Shown: positions 6,801-9,335 of the stretch, piece after piece
Numbering within the stretch: the stretch's first letter is position 1
How the letters are laid out: each line of letters opens with the position of its first letter
NCBI GenBank assembly: GCA_030527765.1
Contig: JAUNAE010000082.1
Span: 1-9,335 of the forward strand
Length of the DNA: 9,335 nt
Reading direction: 5' to 3'
Source of the DNA: Eubacteriales bacterium
Lineage (GTDB): Bacteria > Bacillota_A > Clostridia > Lachnospirales > Lachnospiraceae
Translations under genes and position numbers: made by a program
Notes under the pieces: model-generated
Told to the model about the DNA's origin: nothing
Databases searched by the model: none
The model's input: the letters and a program-made list of their open reading frames with translations, nothing else

Positions 6801-7647
6801 GAAGATCTACGCAGGACAGGGTAACCTCCGCAACCATCTCCTGCTGATGATAATAGGAAACATAGGAGTCTACAATATGAGAAGCCGTCTCAGGAATGTT
6901 CTGTACTCCCTCGGATAGAAAACTATAATCCCATCCATCTCCCGGCTCAACTTCCTGAGAAGCAATCATGTACTCTGCATAGGGTTCCACCGCCTTTGCC
7001 ACTTCCAGAGAAGCCATCAGACAGGCGTCAAATCCTATCCAGGATAGTTTGCGTTCCCTGCCGAAGATTGTCTGGTCCAACGCTTCCTGTATTTCCGCCA
7101 GGGACAGCTGATCTCCTTCAAAAAGCTCATCATACCCAAATCCCTGTACCGGTCCGCTTCCATGATCCCAGAAGATCAGACTGTAATTCTCCGAAGGATA
7201 TTTATCTGTAGAATAATTGATAAACTCCGTCAGAGCAGCCGAATCCCCCATGCTCATGGCAGACTCATTTTCCCAGATTTTCTCAAGAATGAGTCCCTGC
7301 TCACCTTCTGTCACTTGCTGAATTGTATTTCGGTCATTGGGAATATCCGAATGCCATTGAAGCGCACCTCCCGTAAAAATCAGAACACGCTTCTCCCTAA
7401 CATTCAGTCCACTGTTGAGAATTTCCTTCAAATCAGCTGTAGCACTGCCATTCTTGCTCTCCAGATTCGATCCTACCATATAGATCAATATGGTCTCCTG
7501 AGGCAGTGCGCCTGGATCCGCTTCTTCATTCATCACGGACTCTGTTCGCATCTCTGTCGAACTCGCAGGCTCTGCCGCATATGTGCTCCAAAATGTACAC
7601 CCCATAAGCAGCAGGCTCACACCCCATCTTTTCCATTTCCTTCTCAT
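3847..7647 (-). CDS. Secreted clostripain-like (C11) protease fused to BspA-type leucine-rich repeats
   Basis: A 1266-residue protein. A basic start followed by a hydrophobic stretch (about 1-25) forms a signal peptide, probably cut near TYA/AEP. LLMGC is a poor lipobox, so a lipoprotein is less likely. Residues about 50-400 match the C11 (clostripain) cysteine peptidase family: ILIYMVGSNLES near 53-64, catalytic His162 in FWDHG, and catalytic Cys209 in GFDACLM, followed by IASQEVEPGDGWDY (228-241). A Gln/Ser-rich linker (about 402-425) leads to an unassigned region (about 430-700). From about 705 to the end run some 15 LRRs of the BspA/LRR_5 kind (pattern LxxIxxPxxLxxIxxxAF). C11 enzymes usually cut after Arg or Lys. 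The LRRs could bind host or matrix proteins or position the protease on substrates (inference). No LPXTG motif, SLH domain or C-terminal membrane helix is visible, so it is probably released. It lies 32 bp after the aminopeptidase gene and 17 bp before the sugar transferase, so is probably co-transcribed with both. Confidence 0.9.
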   Translation of the reverse strand: MRRKWKRWGVSLLLMGCTFWSTYAAEPASSTEMRTESVMNEEADPGALPQETILIYMVGSNLESKNGSATADLKEILNSGLNVREKRVLIFTGGALQWHSDIPNDRNTIQQVTEGEQGLILEKIWENESAMSMGDSAALTEFINYSTDKYPSENYSLIFWDHGSGPVQGFGYDELFEGDQLSLAEIQEALDQTIFGRERKLSWIGFDACLMASLEVAKAVEPYAEYMIASQEVEPGDGWDYSFLSEGVQNIPETASHIVDSYVSYYHQQEMVAEVTLSCVDLRKIPDLSDELGMLFSKMTEGLGRGTYPKLAKGRAGLRNFGETSSGGAEKGPDLVDLYTLAASLEEDYPTESSRVKKLLEDTVIYRSADIEEAMGLSVYYPYNNLDYYLSYGQKSLYKQLEQSQLGSQKQDSQSVPEKDTQQENAPYITYMTRFVEELQSGAGTAEWVSGNEKRTEQEYQMILTEEQRDMLSYAALSIWCVIPEEDSADNPGYMPLVQTSYLTPDQKGILRVNLDQKYYILAGDHGEKAILPVSQTGKERRKKIFSTSTLVAHVGNELSAIEEPSARITANFSTSLSGENPMMQRIFESGQKDSGILGNRMDVDLTEWSRVGSVLPAWVPTYGEDGRLLPISEWEIKDRTYVFGVPIDGQISVEEQSCLETTDMLLYGHIRCVDIYGNSYSSNLFSLNEQNVEFPKELSTNTEQGTMTWELHSDENTAVLTSYSGEDTDLVIPETVEGYQVTKIDGNAFRRGAKTLQKITIPRTVKRLETDTLMTWGDLETVLLPAEIEYLEPGVFGIGLPLKKIEFYDSENNISEEGLFYKISDDAVFSKDGKSLLAVLNGNTIRKYTVPEGVERIEDFAFWSIDFLTDIEFPETLESIGNYAFAGCDGLREIRLPDSLRRIGHRAFSMEGSYGLSGTGGNGIGVSLGKNLSFIGEGAFLEYPLEAFTVSEENLTYSSLDGLLVNKKGDTLLAFPRGRTGVYRMPEGITYLADGCLPQNSELEELILPDSLQRISDTIGGVMLPRHLQKLSIGKNLKNIPSFFLSDSTMDIQISEENPYLKMKEELLLSKDGTVLFWVLPKVSLQEVAVPEGVTTIVQISSTLREQIRKLSLPSTYTEIDETLFDDDWKKLEQIDVAEDNPKLSSQNGLLLSKDQTALIKCPSYRDTIEIPETVTTIRAKAIYGTLNVSELVIPEGVEVIREKNFYMNFGEKDATIDIWFPDSLREISAGTFNYNWVTYRIHAKEGSVGQMAAEYFGLEFIPVI

Positions 7648-7657
7648 GAAGCCTATT

Positions 7658-7662
7658 TCCTC
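7658..7662 (-). promoter_or_regulatory. Ribosome binding site of the C11-LRR gene
   Basis: GAGGA on the minus strand lies 10 nt before the ATG at 7647, slightly far but usable. That ATG opens directly into a typical signal peptide (MRRKWKRW then a hydrophobic core), which supports the start. Confidence 0.6.
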
Positions 7663-7679
7663 ATAAATCGACTATTTCG

Positions 7680-9068
7680 TTACGCTTCCTTCAGGAATGC
7701 CACATAGCCTTTCTTCGCCTCGTATACATCGGCTTTGCTTGTGATTTCCCATGGTGCATGCATGCTGAGAACAGCAACACCGCTGTCGATAACTTCCATC
7801 TCATACAGAGCAGCAATGTAAGCGATAGTTCCGCCGCCGCCAAAGTCTACTTTTCCAAGCTCCGCTGTCTGGAAAGCAACCTTATTATCGTCGAAGATTC
7901 TTCTGATTCTTGCAACATACTCTGCATTGGCATCGTTGGAACCGGATTTTCCTCTTGCTCCGGTGTATTTGTTCAGAACAAGACCGCGTCCGAAGTATGC
8001 AGCATTCTTTTTCTCAAATGCCTCTCCGAAGGACGGATCATAAGCCGCACTTACGTCAGAGGAAAGCATGCTGGAATTCTTTAACGTACGGCGGAGTGCC
8101 AGCTCTGAATACTGTCCAAGACCGTCCATAACCTCTGCTACGCTGTTTTCGAAGAAACGAGACTGCATTCCGGTAGCTCCTACGCTTCCGATCTCCTCTT
8201 TGTCTACGAGGATACAGCATGTAGTACGTTTTGTATTGTTTACTTCAAGCATTGCAAGGAGAGAAGTGTATGCGCAGACACGGTCATCCTGGCCATATGC
8301 TGCGATCATACTGCGGTCCAGACCACACTCTCTTGCTTTTCCTGCCGGAACAACTTCCAGCTCTGCAGACAGGAAGTCTTCCTCTTCGATTCCGTATTTC
8401 TCATTCAGAATTCGAAGAATGTTCTGTTTCACAGCCTCTTTCTTGCCCTCTTCCATATCCTTCAGCGGCTTGCTTCCGATGAGAACGTCCAGGATCTCTC
8501 CTTCGATCACATCGCTTGCTTTTTTCTGCAGCTGATGAGCAGAAAGATGGATCAAAAGGTCTGTAATGTAAAGAATCGGATCATTCTCATCTTCACCTAC
8601 GACGATTTCCACAACAGAACCGTCTTTCTTTGCAACAACACCATGAATTGCCAGTGGAAGGGTCACCCACTGATATTTCTTAACACCGCCATAATAATGA
8701 GTGTCCAGATATGCCAGTTCTGTGTCTTCATACAGAGGATTCTGTTTCAGATCCAGTCGTGGGGAATCAATATGTGCACAGAGAATATTCATTCCCTCTG
8801 TGAAATCCTCTTCTCCGATCTGGAAAAGAGCGATTGTTTTTTTCATACCAACCGTATAAACTTTGTCACCCGGTACAAGTTTTCCATTCTCTTTCAGTTT
8901 TGCTTCCAGACTCTGGTATCCTGCCTCTTCTGCCTCTTCGATCAGTGCAGTCACACATTCTCTCTCAGTCTTACCTTTGTCAAGAAAACGGCGATACTTT
9001 GCGTTCACAAGTTCCAGTTCCTGTTCTTCCTGCTCAGAATATCCAAGCCATGCATTTTTTCGTTCCAT
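7680..9068 (-). CDS. apeA: M18 family aminopeptidase (type 1)
   Basis: A 462-residue cytoplasmic di-zinc aminopeptidase of family M18, of the type called aminopeptidase 1 (ApeA/APE1-like). It removes N-terminal residues from peptides and probably helps recycle peptides. The opening MERKNAW is typical of this group. Candidate metal and catalytic residues are His99 and Asp101 in AHIDSPRLD, Asp261/Asp262 in YGQDDRVCAY, Glu291-Glu292 in VDKEEIGSVGA, Asp338 in SSDVSAAYDP and His437 in SMHAPWEIT. GKSGSNDANAEY and the glycine run in DFGGGGTIA are also family marks, so the enzyme looks intact. The start at 9068 is chosen because GAGGAGA lies 9 nt upstream; the alternative ATG at 9086 overlaps that site and adds six residues. 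It is the first gene of the minus-strand operon. The symbol follows usage for clostridial homologues; substrate preference (acidic or neutral residues) cannot be read from sequence. Confidence 0.94.
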   Translation of the reverse strand: MERKNAWLGYSEQEEQELELVNAKYRRFLDKGKTERECVTALIEEAEEAGYQSLEAKLKENGKLVPGDKVYTVGMKKTIALFQIGEEDFTEGMNILCAHIDSPRLDLKQNPLYEDTELAYLDTHYYGGVKKYQWVTLPLAIHGVVAKKDGSVVEIVVGEDENDPILYITDLLIHLSAHQLQKKASDVIEGEILDVLIGSKPLKDMEEGKKEAVKQNILRILNEKYGIEEEDFLSAELEVVPAGKARECGLDRSMIAAYGQDDRVCAYTSLLAMLEVNNTKRTTCCILVDKEEIGSVGATGMQSRFFENSVAEVMDGLGQYSELALRRTLKNSSMLSSDVSAAYDPSFGEAFEKKNAAYFGRGLVLNKYTGARGKSGSNDANAEYVARIRRIFDDNKVAFQTAELGKVDFGGGGTIAYIAALYEMEVIDSGVAVLSMHAPWEITSKADVYEAKKGYVAFLKEA

Positions 9069-9077
9069 GATGCTATA

Positions 9078-9084
9078 TCTCCTC
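9078..9084 (-). promoter_or_regulatory. Ribosome binding site that fixes the aminopeptidase start
   Basis: GAGGAGA on the minus strand is 9 nt before the ATG at 9068. The upstream in-frame ATG (9086-9084) shares its last base with this site and has no comparable site of its own, so the shorter protein is the better call. Confidence 0.8.
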
Positions 9085-9086
9085 AT

Positions 9087-9202
9087 ATAAAATTGTTGTG
9101 TAGTTTGCTTTCAAGCAGGCATTCGCAATCTACTCCGCTTGCTCTCAGCCTTTTCAAGTAAATATGCTGAGTACATGTCAGTGACTTCCTAATTACTCAG
9201 TA
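9087..9202 (-). promoter_or_regulatory. Transcribed leader of the minus-strand operon with competing inverted repeats
   Basis: Roughly 130 nt separate the predicted transcription start (near 9202) from the aminopeptidase ATG at 9068. The segment 9166-9173 can pair either with 9194-9200 (7 bp) or with 9144-9149 (6 bp), so two short hairpins are mutually exclusive. I see no known riboswitch or T-box signature and no T-run terminator in the leader, so a regulatory role is only possible. Confidence 0.3.
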
Positions 9203-9208
9203 ACCTTC

Positions 9209-9217
9209 ATTATAGCA
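9209..9217 (-). promoter_or_regulatory. Extended -10 promoter of the aminopeptidase/C11-LRR/sugar transferase operon
   Basis: On the minus strand TGCTATAAT gives a perfect -10 (9214-9209) with the TGn extension that can replace a -35 box. No good -35 hexamer is seen about 17 bp upstream, in keeping with an extended -10 promoter. No other strong promoter was found in the two short gaps of the operon. Confidence 0.55.
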
Positions 9218-9254
9218 TACTTTCTTTATATCGGGGATTTTACTTAGCAGGGAT

Positions 9255-9335
9255 GTGTTGTTGGGGACGGGGGGGGTTGGGGGCCGGGCGCCAGACCCCC
9301 CCCCCCCAAAAAAAAAAAAACCAATTGGTGTGGGT
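9255..9335. other. Low-complexity homopolymer tract, probable contig-end artefact
   Basis: This stretch has G-runs of 4, 8 and 5 bases, then 12 consecutive Cs (9296-9307) and 13 consecutive As (9308-9320). It is unlike anything else in the window and has no coding potential or clear regulatory meaning. The G-runs and the C-run are complementary, as expected of a fold-back or low-quality read end. I treat it as unreliable sequence. Confidence 0.6.

Noticed and set aside
8535..9161. Plus-strand open frame (208 codons) opposite the aminopeptidase
   Set aside because: It is antisense to the conserved N-terminal half of an intact M18 enzyme. Its composition is Phe/Cys/Ser-rich, typical of a shadow frame.
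9069..9205. T-box or known riboswitch in the operon leader
   Set aside because: No T-box sequence, specifier stem, terminator/antiterminator pair or other known aptamer core could be recognised.

Overview
The window looks like chromosomal DNA from a gut-type Firmicute of the Clostridia, probably Lachnospiraceae. This is inferred from the protein families (a clostripain-like C11 protease, BspA-type leucine-rich repeats, an M18 aminopeptidase of the Clostridium/Thermotoga type 1 group, a GH13 oligo-1,6-glucosidase-like enzyme), strong GGAG-type ribosome binding sites, sigma-A-like promoters and a tRNA without an encoded CCA. No transposase, phage gene or CRISPR array is visible. The last ~80 bases are homopolymer-rich and look like an unreliable contig end.

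Layout. On the plus strand, bases 1-205 hold a promoter with a 35-bp near-perfect palindrome lying just after the -10 box. It drives one monocistronic GH13 alpha-glucosidase gene (206-1984). Downstream come a perfect 17-bp inverted repeat (2004-2054) of unknown nature and then a long imperfect hairpin with a T-run (2071-2150), which is the likely terminator. Everything to the right is on the minus strand. It reads, from right to left: an extended -10 promoter (about 9209-9214) and a leader of about 130 nt; an M18 aminopeptidase (7680-9068); a secreted 1266-residue protein fusing a clostripain-type C11 protease to about 15 BspA-type LRRs (3847-7647); and a WbaP/CpsE-type membrane sugar-phosphate transferase (2378-3829). 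The gaps are only 32 and 17 bp, so these three are probably one operon. A tRNA-Arg(ACG) gene with its own consensus promoter and terminator follows on the same strand (2193-2266) and converges with the GH13 gene.

How the genes may work together. The GH13 enzyme is a self-contained intracellular carbohydrate-catabolism unit, probably under a sugar-responsive repressor. The minus-strand operon is more unusual. An intracellular peptidase, a secreted protease with a repeat domain likely to bind surfaces or proteins, and the enzyme that starts a lipid-linked surface glycan are co-transcribed. A link between the secreted protease-LRR protein and surface glycan or matrix formation is an inference from gene order. 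The protease-LRR fusion, its four-fold repeated inter-LRR module, the operon partnership and the two palindromes are the main points of interest. I did not find a clearly new multi-gene system.
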